A DNA stretch of 64,000 nucleotides from Cladocopium goreaui (GCA_947184155.2 CAMXCT020001684.1:1-64000); one strand, 5' to 3'. Positions 45,450 through 55,205 are shown, counted from the first letter of the stretch. Notes: generated from the sequence alone by a model not told the origin. Made by a program: numbers and translations.

Positions 45450-45576
45450 CTGCAGAAAGGCAAGAACTGCGAAACACGAAACAAAACTTACGTAAAAGTT
45501 GCAGCACCCGAGACTTGCCTAAAGGGCCTAAAGCGCACTCACAGGTGATCAAAGGATCTTGATACTAATTGAGACT

Positions 45577-45690
45577 CTGCAAAGGCAAGGCGCTTCAGCT
45601 GTCTCACCACAGAGTTCTTCAGCCACTCGTAGAGTGGAGGCTCATTCCTGTAGCGGCCAAGGGACGGAATATCATTGAAGTGAAGCCCTC
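45577..45690 (-). CDS. Probable exon, unknown protein
   Basis: The minus frame reads 'LRGLHFNDIPSLGRYRNEPP' and 'LYEWLKNSVVRQLKRLAF', bounded by an acceptor near 45690 and a GA-type donor candidate near 45577. The exon's downstream neighbour is 45353-45449. The upstream intron contains a 12-bp tandem run at 45748-45783. Confidence 0.55.
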
Positions 45691-45993
45691 TCAGCGACTA
45701 AATGGAGCTGGGGAACTCACAATACAGTGCTCTAACAAACAGATACAAACAGTTAGTCAAACAGTTAGTCAAACAGTTAGTTCAGGTGATCTGTGCCTCC
45801 AGTTTTGCCAAGTTTCGGGCAATCATTGAGCGGCAAACTAGCGGATTGTTGGATCAGAAGTAGCCAGAGGTTTTGAGGGGAGCTGGTCGTTCTCACTCCC
45901 AATTCATCAACGGCAGCTAAACACCAAAAACATCCCACAAAACTCGAACAGTGAAATGTAAAATAAACATGGATAAACGGTTATAAACGCTAC

Positions 45994-46110
45994 AAATCTG
46001 GCCATCGAGGTACATGATGGAGTCCCTGAACTCAATGTATTCCACTTGGTCCGGGAACGGCTTGTCTGGACCTGGGGCCCAAGTGACCCCACCAGCCAGC
46101 GACAAATGGC
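45994..46110 (-). CDS. Probable exon, unknown protein
   Basis: The minus frame reads 'SLAGGVTWAPGPDKPFPDQV' and 'EYIEFRDSIMYLDGQI', ending at a GT donor ('CAGATTT|gtagcg'). The 5' boundary is uncertain. This could be a ligand-sensing domain exon of the same large gene, but I recognise no family. Confidence 0.55.
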
Positions 46111-46290
46111 GAAAGCATCACTTCCAAGACGGTGCACTTTGGTGCACAGCGCTTCCCACATGTTTGATTCAGTTTATTTCTACTGGATCATAATCAGATA
46201 ATCAAAGTCTAGTTTAGCAGGAAATGATCTTTGGATGGCAAGTTTTTCATTGTTTTTCACAAGCATTCCAGGAATTCCTCAGGAGCTTAC

Positions 46291-46342
46291 GTGACGCAAC
46301 GGACTTGGTCTCGCTAGGGATGGCCAACGCTAGGTGGGTCTC
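46291..46342 (-). CDS. Probable small exon
   Basis: Acceptor 'atcttgcag' and donor 'TCAC|gtaagc' enclose 52 bp encoding 'ETHLALAIPSETKSVAS'. Both splice signals are strong. It is in line with the exons at 45.3-46.1 kb. Confidence 0.55.
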
Positions 46343-46432
46343 CTGCAAGATCACATCAGATCTCTGAAACCAATAACCCAATAGCCCAACAATGTCTATC
46401 TATGTCTATCTTGGGTGTTATTCTTGTCTCTT

Positions 46433-46555
46433 GTGATAAACCCAATCATAAACCGACCATTCGGGGGACTATGTTTATACAATTGCCACCGATTTGTAGC
46501 AATATGTAGCAATAGAATGCAATAGCCATCAATAGCTGTTCATTGGGTTTATCAC
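46433..46555. mobile_element. MITE-like element, 123 bp, 14-bp inverted ends
   Basis: 'gtgataaacccaat' at 46433-46446 is exactly complementary to 'attgggtttatcac' at 46542-46555. The interior is non-coding and AT-rich. It sits in a presumed intron. Confidence 0.6.
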
Positions 46556-46584
46556 CATAAAATGAATCTACTCAAAGCGGCTAC

Positions 46585-46652
46585 CGCCGTCCTGCTTTGC
46601 TGGTGCAGCAGAAGAGGGTGTCGGCGGCGCCGGCTCTGGCTTTGCATCTTGC
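46585..46652 (-). CDS. Probable Pro/Ala-rich exon
   Basis: Acceptor 'ggctaag' and a GT donor ('GGCG|gtagcc') bound a GC-rich frame reading 'QDAKPEPAPPTPSSAAPAKQ'. The composition contrasts strongly with the flanks, and it looks like a disordered linker. Confidence 0.45.
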
Positions 46653-46967
46653 CTTAGCCCAAGAGTTCAAGGTCAAAGAAAAAGTATATAAAATTAAGGT
46701 ACCAAGACTTTCAAGAGCCACTCAAAATGAAGGGTGACCGACTCACACATGTCCCTTCAAGTCTGCAGCTCGTGCTAACAATTAGAAACTGCTCACAACC
46801 GGTGACAACTAGTGCTCGGAAAAGTGCAGGCAAATCCTCTTGTCTGCCAGTATCTGCGCGCTCACATGAGCATCAACCCAGCAAGCACAATGCAAGCACC
46901 ACATTGGAAGGCACAATGTTTAACATGCACGTCACATTGGAAATCTCCACTGACATCTTGTGCTGCT

Positions 46968-47165
46968 AAGTTTCACTGTGGATTCACTCATGTTCAGGGG
47001 GTGCGAGCTCCCCAAAGGCGTTTGCCCTCCGATGCTGTTCTCTGTGGTCTGTCGCCCCTCAGGCTGAGTATGTGCAGCCCTATCTGCAAACTTCTTGGCC
47101 CATACTGTAAATGGAATGTTTCTTGCTGGGCACGCCTTTACCAAAGAAGACTTAGGACTTTGGAT
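46968..47165 (-). CDS. Possible exon, unknown protein
   Basis: A minus frame open from ~47165 reads 'KACPARNIPFTVWAKKFADR' and 'PLGSSHPLNMSESTVKL'. An acceptor-like 'ccaaag' is near its start; no clear donor is seen. The evidence is weaker than for the neighbouring exons. Confidence 0.3.
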
Positions 47166-47519
47166 GTTCAAATTCAAACCTTCAAACTTCGAACTATTTA
47201 AGACATAATGACATAGGTTGGACTGAAAATCACTCTTGACATCTCTTGACATCTCTTGACCCAAACCTATGTCACAGCGAACTCCTCAGCTGGTCGCTGT
47301 CCACGCCCGCTGAGCTACCAACCCGAGAGCCAGTCGCGGCAGAGGCAGCGTTGGCCAGCATCCGCAACTTTGACGTCCATTCCGGTTTCTTCCTTCACAC
47401 AAGCGGGGCATGGTGGAGCCATCGATTGAATTGTTCCAGAAAACCATAAATGGACCGCCAAATTATCTAGAGATGAATCTGCAAAAGCACGCATAGATAC
47501 AAAGTAGATGCAGAATGAT

Positions 47520-47770
47520 GCGGGTATAAATGCGTATATTCATATATTTATGTAGTATGTATATATACATATATATACATATCTGTGTGTGTGTGTCTTC
47601 ATGGTCGGATAGATATGGAGGTAACATGTTCATAGATATGTTTGGACTATGTCATACGTCAGGTTCACAGGTCCAACACACACACACATATATTTGTATA
47701 ATATATATATGTATATACATACAGAATATAATATAATATTAAATATATATATATATACATATCGCTAAGG
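47520..47770. repeat. AT/GT microsatellite cluster
   Basis: Runs of (ta)n, (gt)n at 47585-47600, (ca)n at 47678-47690 and 'aatataatataatatt' fill the interval. No gene. Confidence 0.9.
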
Positions 47771-48046
47771 AGGTGACGTTTGCCCGCAACCCATGGAATT
47801 CCATGCGGGACTGCAATCTGCTGGGTTGTTTCCGTGCGTGTTCTTCGCACATTGTGAGCATGCAAAATATTCATATTACCTTCGTTTCATGGCATTTTTG
47901 CGCTTAGCTAAGAAAGTGCCAAAATCACCTTTTGAAGCATATCTTACTGATATCCTCCGTAATTTGCATTGTTTCGAGCCGTTGACTGAAACCTCAACAA
48001 ATCGCAAGACTTTGAAAGAACACCAAAATAACCTAACCCAAATAAA

Positions 48047-48187
48047 CCCTAAACCAACCCTAAATCAACCATAAATGACCCTAAATAGACTCTAAAACAA
48101 CCGTGAGCAAACCCTAAAACAACCCTAAATAGCACAAAAAGTAACTAAAAGAACCTTAAATAAATCCAACCCTAAGCAAACCCTAAA
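48047..48187. repeat. Degenerate interstitial telomere-like CCCTAAA cluster
   Basis: Six exact CCCTAAA heptamers (48047, 48058, 48079, 48112, 48123, 48181) plus variants (ccttaaa, cctaagc) lie in ~140 bp. Dinoflagellate telomeres are of the TTTAGGG type, so this could be an internal telomeric remnant, but the spacing is irregular. Confidence 0.55.
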
Positions 48188-48412
48188 ACAATCTGAAATA
48201 TATCATGAACAAATCATAACGTAACTAAACCAATGAAACGTTGGGCGAATACGTCCACCCCGGAGGCATGTGTGTGTGTGTGTGATTGTGTGTGTGTGTG
48301 TTGTATATTTATCTATTTATATATATATATAGTTATCTCATATATATATGCATGTATGTAGAAAACATTCATATATAATGATTATTATTATATGGTCTAA
48401 TATCTTCCCCCA

Positions 48413-48513
48413 GGACCAATTAGCTGCATCGCTGCTCAGCTTCGTCTTCTCGATGAGCGCCAGGTCGAAGAGCTTGTCTCGACAGATTATGAGGGATGAT
48501 TTCGAGATGTAAC
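48413..48513 (-). CDS. Probable exon, unknown protein
   Basis: Acceptor 'gagttcag' is followed by a frame reading 'YISKSSLIICRDKLFDLALI' and 'EKTKLSSDAANWSWG', with a GA-type donor near 48413. A good open frame and acceptor make it likely real. Confidence 0.5.
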
Positions 48514-48687
48514 CTGAACTCACCACAGTGCTATGGGATGCTGGATTCACAACGGAGAAAACAAGGGTGGTCCAACATGTACCAATCATCCACAGGTTGA
48601 TCTATGTTGATCTATGTTGATCTTACATGACCGGGCCGATACTGCAAAACACTTGCAAAATCTTGCAAACGTGTCCAAACATCTAAC

Positions 48688-48827
48688 GCGCAGAAGCTTG
48701 AAATCGTGAATCGGTGGCTTCCCGCTTTGCGATGTTTTGAGGCCAGGACTGTCCATGTCCTCGTCCAGAAAGCAGAAAATTCGATAGATCTTCTTCTCCA
48801 GAACACGCCTCATGGCACAGTCAAACT
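48688..48827 (-). CDS. Probable exon, unknown protein
   Basis: Acceptor 'gacgccag' and donor 'CTGCGC|gttaga' bound 140 bp encoding 'FDCAMRRVLEKKIYRIFCFL' and 'DEDMDSPGLKTSQSGKPPIH'. It lies downstream of the S4-like exon on the same strand. Confidence 0.55.
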
Positions 48828-48944
48828 CTGGCGTCAATAAATTTCTTACAATATCACGAAACATATTGTCTTGTAATGTCTTGTACATGCCTTTTATCAA
48901 ACGTACTTGGGGCTTCTTTCAACCTACTTCTCCACCTCCATACA

Positions 48945-49040
48945 CGCGTTGGACACAGTGGATCCAAGTTGCGTGGCATCTGCATCTTCCACATTGTTGA
49001 CCCAGTAGCGTTGAAGCTCCTGGATCTTCGGCATCAAGGC
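48945..49040 (-). CDS. Probable exon, unknown protein
   Basis: Acceptor 'gcatcaag' opens a frame reading 'ALMPKIQELQRYWVNNVEDA' and 'DATQLGSTVSN', with a GC-type donor candidate ('AAC|gcgtgt'). Its helical, amphipathic pattern would fit a linker after a membrane domain. Confidence 0.5.
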
Positions 49041-49521
49041 CTTGATGCAGCCATCGCACCATGGCAGCCCAGCTCCAAAGTCTATCTGAGCCTATCTATG
49101 AAAGGGCCAGATGTTATATGACTGGGAAAATTTAGCATTATATTATATATATTTATATATGTGCATAAGATATATAAGGTTGACAAGGATTTCAACCTAT
49201 CATCGCAACTCACAAGATGGCACAAGAGTATGTTTCACTTGCAGCCTCAGTCAGAACTTTGCAGCCCTTTCCATCACTGTCACAAGTTGGTTTTCGCCAA
49301 AAAGAAGCTGCCCCACAATCCAATGGTTTCTCATCGTTTCCATATTGCAATCCATCGCAGTAGAATTGACATAAAATTGGGGCATATATCGGTGATATCC
49401 CATTGTATGCTTATAAAATGATTGGTTTAAGCCCCATTCAAATTGCCATATTGTCATATATATATGTGTGTGTGTGTGAGATCGTGGTATTTCGTGGTAA
49501 AGTTTCCATATTTTTCCATAC

Positions 49522-49640
49522 CTTGACACAGCCCCGAACTCCATTCCGAGGCACAGCAATGCGGGCGATGCGCCCAAAGCGGTTCAGCCGCGCGGCCCGT
49601 GCCGAGCGACCAAAGAGACGCAGCATGCGCGTCAGCCTGG
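49522..49640 (-). CDS. Exon encoding an S4-like basic helix (ion-channel type segment)
   Basis: Acceptor 'gcgcttcag' and strong donor 'GTCAAG|gtatgg' bound exactly 2 + 39 codons. The peptide reads 'RLTRMLRLFGRSARAARLNR' then FGRIARIAVPRNGV, with Arg at nearly every third position (residues 1, 4, 7, 11, 14, 17, 20, 23, 26). This spacing is the hallmark of voltage-sensor S4 helices and of the basic helices in protist channel/cyclase proteins. High GC contrasts with the AT-rich introns. It may belong to the same large minus-strand gene as the cyclase. Confidence 0.6.
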
Positions 49641-49730
49641 CTGAAGCGCCAAAAAAAAAAACGCTGGGAAAATGTGGGAAATATTGATAATATTGAGAAA
49701 TCATTGAGAACAAATGGCAATTAACATCTG

Positions 49731-49821
49731 GTAAATTAACATAGACCCTGGCAAATAGGGGTTGGAAGATTAGTTTCCATTATATAGAACTAGGCTATTT
49801 TCGGGGTCTATGTTAATTTAC
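49731..49821. mobile_element. MITE-like element, 91 bp, perfect 18-bp inverted ends
   Basis: 'gtaaattaacatagaccc' at 49731-49748 is exactly complementary to 49804-49821. It is non-coding and lies in the intron just 5' of the S4-like exon. No clear target duplication flanks it. Confidence 0.65.
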
Positions 49822-50316
49822 AAGAGGGTATTAAAATCATTGCATATTTCACTTCCCAATATCTCTTAATGTGGTGAGGCTCCCCTGCACAATCGCTGAT
49901 TGATTTTTTCTTTCACCGTTGGTCAGTTTCTCGACGCGGATCAGGCTACCTGAGGTCCCATCTCTCCTAGTCAGGGTCCTGATATTGGTGGGGACGAAAC
50001 GGTTCAAAATAGAGCACCTTGATCAATGGTGGGTAATGGTGGGTAGATGGATGGTTTTTGTATGTTTTTGTAATGACTACTCAAAAGACCACCATCAGTA
50101 GGTTTGGGATCCAAAACTTTGACCATTACTAATCATTCCCTTTCACTCGCAGCTGCAGCGAAGATCACACAGGGTGGAACCTCAAACGGTCTAGTCACAC
50201 CACTGGCTACTGCTTGGCTTATTTGGAGGCTACTTATGGGCCTCTCTTTCTCCAAGCATTGTGACGAGCAAGCTGGGCCAAACATAAATATTCATGAGCC
50301 CTGCTGCCTAGCGTCA

Positions 50317-51120
50317 TCATGCATCCGGCTTCAAAAGTTTCAGCCAGGTGTAAGCCTCCTTTTTCTTTAACGTGAGGGTGATCCGCTTGGACTGACTCAC
50401 TCTGAACTTGCACTCATCTGGCGCGATCTCATAGTACAGAGGATTCAGGTCAAGGACCCAGTCCAGCTTCTCTGCGTGAATTCGCAGCTCGCAAGACCTG
50501 GGAGAAAACGACACTTTGACTTGATCCGCTTTACCATCTCCTGCAGCTTCTAATGCTTGTGGCTCTGCTTCTGCGGACACATAAATCTTCACACTGTCTT
50601 TCTCATCTCCCCAGGCATAGTTCAAGATGGCCCGTTCGGGACGCACCTGATCACTGGCGAGCTTCATCGCCGAAATGGGTTCGGCCAAGGCTGCTCCTTC
50701 GCCCAATTTCTGAGGCGAACCACCAGAGACAATGCGATGTTCTTCGGGCACATCCGCCTTCCTGGAGTGTGCGAAGTAGTAGCTGTTTTCTCCCTTCGCA
50801 GCAATGGAATTCTCCACTGCCGTGTCTGGAAGCTCCTCATCTGTGTAGTTCTGACCTCCGCTTGTCCCATGCACACCCACCGTGAGCACGGCAGAATCTT
50901 CGATTCCTTCCAGAGTGTCATCATCTCGCAACCACTTCTGCGAACCGTCGCGAGTCACAAAAATTTCCATGTCTTCTGCCGGGACATTGGAAAGTTTCTC
51001 TATCTTTCTCTTGACATCCATGCCATTCTCCTTCCGGTCAGCAGTGAGTTCCAACTCTTTGCATTGGCCCCCACCGCTCGGAACGATGGCATTTAGTGTG
51101 ATAGGAGCGGGATCCGACAT
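50317..51120 (-). CDS. Intronless ubiquitin-like + CS (p23/CacyBP-type) domain protein, 267 aa
   Basis: An unbroken ATG-to-TGA frame. Residues ~10-85 ('ELTADRKENGMDVKRKIEKL', 'DGSQKWLRDDDTLEGI', 'AVLTVGV') resemble a ubiquitin-like fold. Residues ~165-262 form a CS domain: 'NYAWGDEKDSVKIYVS', 'VKVSFSPRSCELRIHAEKLD', 'LNPLYYEI', 'ITLTLKKKEAYTWLKLL', similar to CacyBP/SIP, whose CS domain starts Y-x-W-D-Q-S-x-x-x-V-K-I-Y. The likely role is Hsp90/ubiquitin-ligase adaptor work in the cytosol; this is inference. It has no introns while its neighbours are highly split, and a spliced-leader-like sequence directly precedes the ATG, so it may be a retroposed gene. Confidence 0.85.
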   Translation of the reverse strand: MSDPAPITLNAIVPSGGGQCKELELTADRKENGMDVKRKIEKLSNVPAEDMEIFVTRDGSQKWLRDDDTLEGIEDSAVLTVGVHGTSGGQNYTDEELPDTAVENSIAAKGENSYYFAHSRKADVPEEHRIVSGGSPQKLGEGAALAEPISAMKLASDQVRPERAILNYAWGDEKDSVKIYVSAEAEPQALEAAGDGKADQVKVSFSPRSCELRIHAEKLDWVLDLNPLYYEIAPDECKFRVSQSKRITLTLKKKEAYTWLKLLKPDA

Positions 51121-51142
51121 CTTTGAAGAAAATTGCTACAGC
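51121..51142 (-). promoter_or_regulatory. Possible relic of the dinoflagellate spliced leader before the ATG
   Basis: Read on the minus strand, the 22 bases 'gctgtagcaattttcttcaa' + 'ag' end exactly at the ATG. They match the 22-nt dinoflagellate spliced leader at 15 of 22 positions without gaps, including GTAGC, ATTTT and the final AAG. A retroposed trans-spliced mRNA leaves such a relic. The alternative is an ordinary trans-splice acceptor with a pyrimidine tract. Confidence 0.4.
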
Positions 51143-51919
51143 ACAAACACTTACGCCCCACAGAAATTGACAAACCATCCATTCCCCCAAAACAGACCAG
51201 ACCATTAACTGCCTGATTTTGGAGCCCCAATTTTAACATACCAGAATTGGTCCCAAACAGGACAGTGGCCTGCATCCACTGTCACACAGGCAAGCACTTA
51301 TCCGCAACCAAAGTCTGAGGCATGCTTTTCATATCTTTTCATTGTCTTTCCACATTCCGAACCTCCACGACCCTGCGGCCTGCTAGATCGGCCAGCTACA
51401 AATGAATTGTCATCATTGGCAAGCTGGACGATGATGGTATCCTGTGGTCAGCAGCAATTGAAACACATCATCACATTGATGTTGTGTGAACTTGGAGAAG
51501 CCTCTCCCGAGAAAAAACAACAGGTCTACTCTTCAAAGTGTAGCACATGAACAGATCATGCCATATTATGGTATCATCTTAGGGATGAATGTCGCTCTGA
51601 AGCCAAATCCAGGGTGTGATCTAGGGCCAAGGTACAGGAATCAAGGAGAGGAAGGCCACCAAGTCCAAAATGAAAAATGCACTGTAGATATAGCCCTCTT
51701 TGCCTTGGTCAATGTCGATGGCCATTACGGCGGCATGCCATGACCCACGGATCTGGACCGTTTTGGATGCTAAGCATCGATCTCAAAGTTTGGCCCAGTA
51801 CCTCCCTTACCCAAGTGTATTCCGCTTAATGCAAAAGCGTGCATCCAGAATCAAGCGTGGAAAAAAACTAGTGCAACTAATCCACAGCAAACACAGCAGA
51901 AAACTGGTTCTTTGTGTCC
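51143..51919. other. Unassigned stretch
   Basis: No frame with a recognised domain or clear splice signals. Confidence 0.4.
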
Positions 51920-52010
51920 AAACGAGGTGCCAAGACCGTGGACAATGAGCTCAACTAAAAATGCCACTGCCACAAAGGTTGTACAAACGGCAATGCCGAC
52001 CCTGGAAGAC
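51920..52010 (-). CDS. Probable exon with one transmembrane helix
   Basis: After acceptor 'gtcccaag' the minus frame reads 'SRVGIAVCTTFVAVAFLVEL' then IVHGLGTSFG. The hydrophobic run with an internal Glu resembles a channel-type transmembrane segment. The 3' boundary is uncertain. Confidence 0.4.
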
Positions 52011-52566
52011 CTTGGGACCGCTGGAGCACATCTCTGACTGAAAGCAGTGTTGTCGCTTGGGGGGTGCACGAAAGCTAACGTTCATATGACTTGGAAAATC
52101 TTGGAAACATGATGGGGCTTTGATATGGTTAGGACAGATTGTCCAGAGCTCAGCACGCCCCTGGGAAGATTTGAGCCGCTTCCAAGACCGCTCCAAAATG
52201 CCCCGGGAGCGTTCCGATGAAAAATCACTGTGTTGGAGTCAGAGCTGCCCCTTGCTGAAGCAAGAGTAAACTCCAGCTAGCTACCGCTAGCTTTCGTGAA
52301 ACGGATTCAGAGCCACGAAAACATCCCTCCTCAAAGTAAATGTAGAGCTCCCGGCAACTGGCCGGCACCTTTAGATTTGGATACTGTAAGAGAAATGGTT
52401 TTGTGAGGACAGCAGGACCAGATCATGCCCTCGCAAAAAAAAAAAGAAGAAGTGTCACACCTTCGTTTTCCCAAATTCACCCCAACGGCATACTGACAGG
52501 TTAACCAGTACCAGTACTCAGTGTGACTGATCAGGAAGCCATGGCCCAAAGTTCCAAAAATGAGTG

Positions 52567-52830
52567 CATATATATATATGTGTGTGTGTATTTATCTATT
52601 TATTTTTATTTTTATTTATCTATAATTTATCTATATTTATCTATATTTATCTATTCATTTATTTACTTATTTATTTGTTTGTTTATTTGTTTATTTATTT
52701 TTATTTATTTATTTATTTTTTCAATTTATTTAATTAATTTATTTATTTATTGATTTATTGATTTATCTATTTATTTATTTCTTCATTTATTTGTTTATTT
52801 ACTTATTATTTATTTATTTATTATGTATGT
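52567..52830. repeat. (ttta)n-type microsatellite
   Basis: About 260 bp of 'tttatttatttatc' variants, preceded by (ta)n/(tg)n. The Ile/Tyr/Phe-rich plus frame (52523-52753) is a by-product. Confidence 0.95.
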
Positions 52831-52900
52831 ATATGATGTAATATCCCAATACGTTCAGCATATCTCAGGATCACTTTCAACGCCCTTTCTGACCTCATCT

Positions 52901-53026
52901 GCGGCCAAAATTCTTGTCGCCCGCCAAGGCATCAATGTCAATGGAGAAAAGTGCATAGGCAGTGAAGAAAACGTATGCAGCGGTCCAGGCCCTAGCCAAA
53001 TCAAAGCCGGTGGTAAAACATAGCCG
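52901..53026 (-). CDS. Probable exon, membrane-like
   Basis: Acceptor 'accccacag' opens a frame reading 'FDLARAWTAAYVFFTAYALF' then SIDIDALAGDKNFGR. The hydrophobic central stretch suggests a membrane segment. The donor is unclear. Confidence 0.45.
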
Positions 53027-53100
53027 CTGTGGGGTCATTTATAGATTCATTGAACACTACAGGTGACTTTCCAAACCACGGTGTCCAACTCTACCCTCAC

Positions 53101-53206
53101 CTAACTGCCTGTGCAAAAAACCAATCGTGAAGTCCCAATGGCACCTCTTGTTCTGCAAATCCTCGCAGAATTGCTGAATGGGGCCCTTCTCTCTGTCTGC
53201 TGCAGC
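53101..53206 (-). CDS. Probable exon, unknown protein
   Basis: Acceptor 'aattttgag' and donor 'TTAG|gtgagg' bound 106 bp reading 'AAADREKGPIQQFCEDLQNK' then RCHWDFTIGFLHRQL. The frame is phase-compatible with the upstream exon 53427-53505, which ends at phase 0. Confidence 0.5.
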
Positions 53207-53426
53207 CTCAAAATTGCATTCCAGCACCAGGATGAGGGAAAGAAACCTGATATCACTGATATCACCTGATGTCTGGAACTGTTTGAGCCTGCTGACCAGT
53301 GAACCTTTGAGTCACCTGTCAGCAGTGATCATGGCCTGTGAGGAGGGTTCATAATGTTCGCCGATAAAGTCACCATGTGAAATACCAACCCCTTTGAGAC
53401 AAGCCCGTGTTGGCAGGTTCACCTAC

Positions 53427-53505
53427 CTCAGTTCTTTGTTGCTGTTGCTGCCATACCATTTGTCCCAGCTGCAGGTTGCTTCTCCAAACCGTCTGCGGTC
53501 CAAAC
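53427..53505 (-). CDS. Probable exon, unknown protein (Gln-rich end)
   Basis: Acceptor 'tttcaag' and donor 'ACTGAG|gtaggt' bound 1 + 26 codons reading 'FGPQTVWRSNLQLGQMVWQQ' then QQQRTE. Splice signals are good. No family is recognised. Confidence 0.5.
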
Positions 53506-53825
53506 CTTGAAACATCAACCCGGAACCACACAAGAGACAGAGAGAGAGGTGAATAAAAACACGATCCCAAGTCAAGATTGGCAAGATTGGCAAGCTACAT
53601 TTTGTTGTTTCGAATCAAACATCTGACACCAACTAATTACACACAAAGCTACCTCAAGTAACTCAAGGTGTTTCATCCCCAAGATTCTCGTTCCGGTCCA
53701 TTCACCACCAAGTCATGCGTTTTATTGTCCATCAACCAATTCTGGCAATGATGTGCGCCATGGATTTGATAACTGTACTTGAGAGGGGGGACACGAAAGG
53801 TAGGTGATCAAATGTGATCAAGAAG

Positions 53826-54430
53826 GGGAAGCAAAGCCTCTCCGTGTAAAAGCTGGCCGTGTGTAAAAGCGTGCTGTGTGCAGAAGCTTCTGTGTGTGAT
53901 TTTTTTTCTGTGTAAAGGCATCTGTGGGTAAAAGAGTCTGTGTAAAAACTGCTGTGTATGAAGACTTCTGTGCGTAGAGGCTTCTGTGCGGAAAAGTTTT
54001 CTGTGTAAAAACTGCGCTGGGTAAAGTTTCTGCGTGTAAAAGTTTCGGTCTGTAAAAACTTCTTTGTGCAGTCTGTGTGGGCAAATTGTTCTGCGTCAAA
54101 ACTTTCCTGTGTAAAAGTTTCTTTGTGTAAAAGTTGTTCTGTGCAAAGGTTTCTCTGTGTAAAAGGTTCTGTGTGTAAAAGCGCCTGTGTGCCTTTATTT
54201 ATGTGTGTAAATGCATATTTGTGCAAAGCGTCGGTGTATAAAAACTTCTGTGTGTAAAATTTCTTTGCGTAAAAACCTCTTTGTGTAAAGGCGTCTGCGT
54301 GTAAAAGTTTATCTGTGCACAAACCTCTCTGTGTAAGAGTATCTGCGCATAAAAGCTGCTCTGTGTAAAGGTTTCTGTGCGTAACGTCGTCTGTTTGTAG
54401 AAGCGTATCTGTGCAAAATGCGTCCCCACA
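53826..54430. repeat. Degenerate ~17-20-bp minisatellite ('tctgtgtgtaaaag')
   Basis: About 600 bp of 'tctgtgtgtaaaagcttct' variants with irregular spacing. The minus strand stays open for 241 codons as a Thr/Phe/Leu-rich pseudo-repeat ('LLHTEPFTQRNLCTEQ'). Periodicity and lack of any family argue that this is not a gene. Confidence 0.85.
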
Positions 54431-54589
54431 GCATAATCGCAAAAAACAATGAAGCAAAAGAATCCAAACTCAAATGTTTGCTGTCGTTACGTTGTTGATG
54501 ATGTCGGTGATGTGCGCAGGGCCCCACAAGGGGTCATTTTGTCTGTGTTAAGTTAAGTCAATTTTTAAAAAAGTCTTCGGGACAAAAAA

Positions 54590-55205
54590 CACCGCAAAAT
54601 TCCATGTTTTGGGCGCCTCACAGGCCAAAAACCACGGTACTGTCGTTGTTGTGTTGGTGTTGGTGTTGGTGTTGGTGTTGGTGTTGGTGTTGGTGTTGGT
54701 GTTGGTGTTGGTGTTGGTGTTGGTGTTGGTGTTGGTGTTGGTGTTGTTGTTGTTGTTGTTGTTGTTGTTGTGGTCGTCGTCGTCGTCGTCGGGGCTGTCG
54801 CTGTCGCTGTCGCTGTCGCGGTCGCGGTCGCGGTCGCCGTCGCGGTCGCGGTCGCGGTTGTTGTTGTTGTTGTTGTTGTTGTTGCTGTTGTTGTTGCCCC
54901 TGCACTTTTTTCTCAGTCTCGTAGCGACCGAATATGTCAAATAGGTTGTGTTTTCGCACTTTTTTGCAAACTCTCCTTGCAAAAAAACACCGTAAATACC
55001 GATGTTTTTTGCGCCTCGGAAGCCCAAAACCGCGGTATTTACGATGTGTTTTGCTTCTGGTAGCAAAAACCCACGGTATTTACAGTGTTTTTTGGACAAC
55101 ACCGAGCAAACACACTGGTATTTGCGCAATTTTCGGCATGATTTTTCCATGCAAAAGCCACAGAACCCATGTAAATTGCAGTGTTTTGGGTCTGATTTTA
55201 GGGTT
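54590..55205. repeat. ~41-bp tandem repeats interrupted by a large compound microsatellite
   Basis: Units of the form 'cggtatttac.gtgttttttg' occur at about 54990, 55033, 55073 and 55111, and an outlying relative ('gcaaaattccatgttttggg') occurs at 54593. Between them, 54640-54896 is (gtgttg)n, (gtt)n, (gtc)n, (gctgtc)n, (gcggtc)n and (ttg)n. The microsatellite seems to have expanded inside the older array. Long Cys/Trp, Val/Leu, Asn/Thr and Gln/His frames result. Confidence 0.9.

Noticed and set aside
54604..54959. Cys-Trp, Val-Leu, Asn-Thr and Gln-His repeat ORFs
   Set aside because: All six frames of the (gtgttg)n block are open; no evidence for coding.
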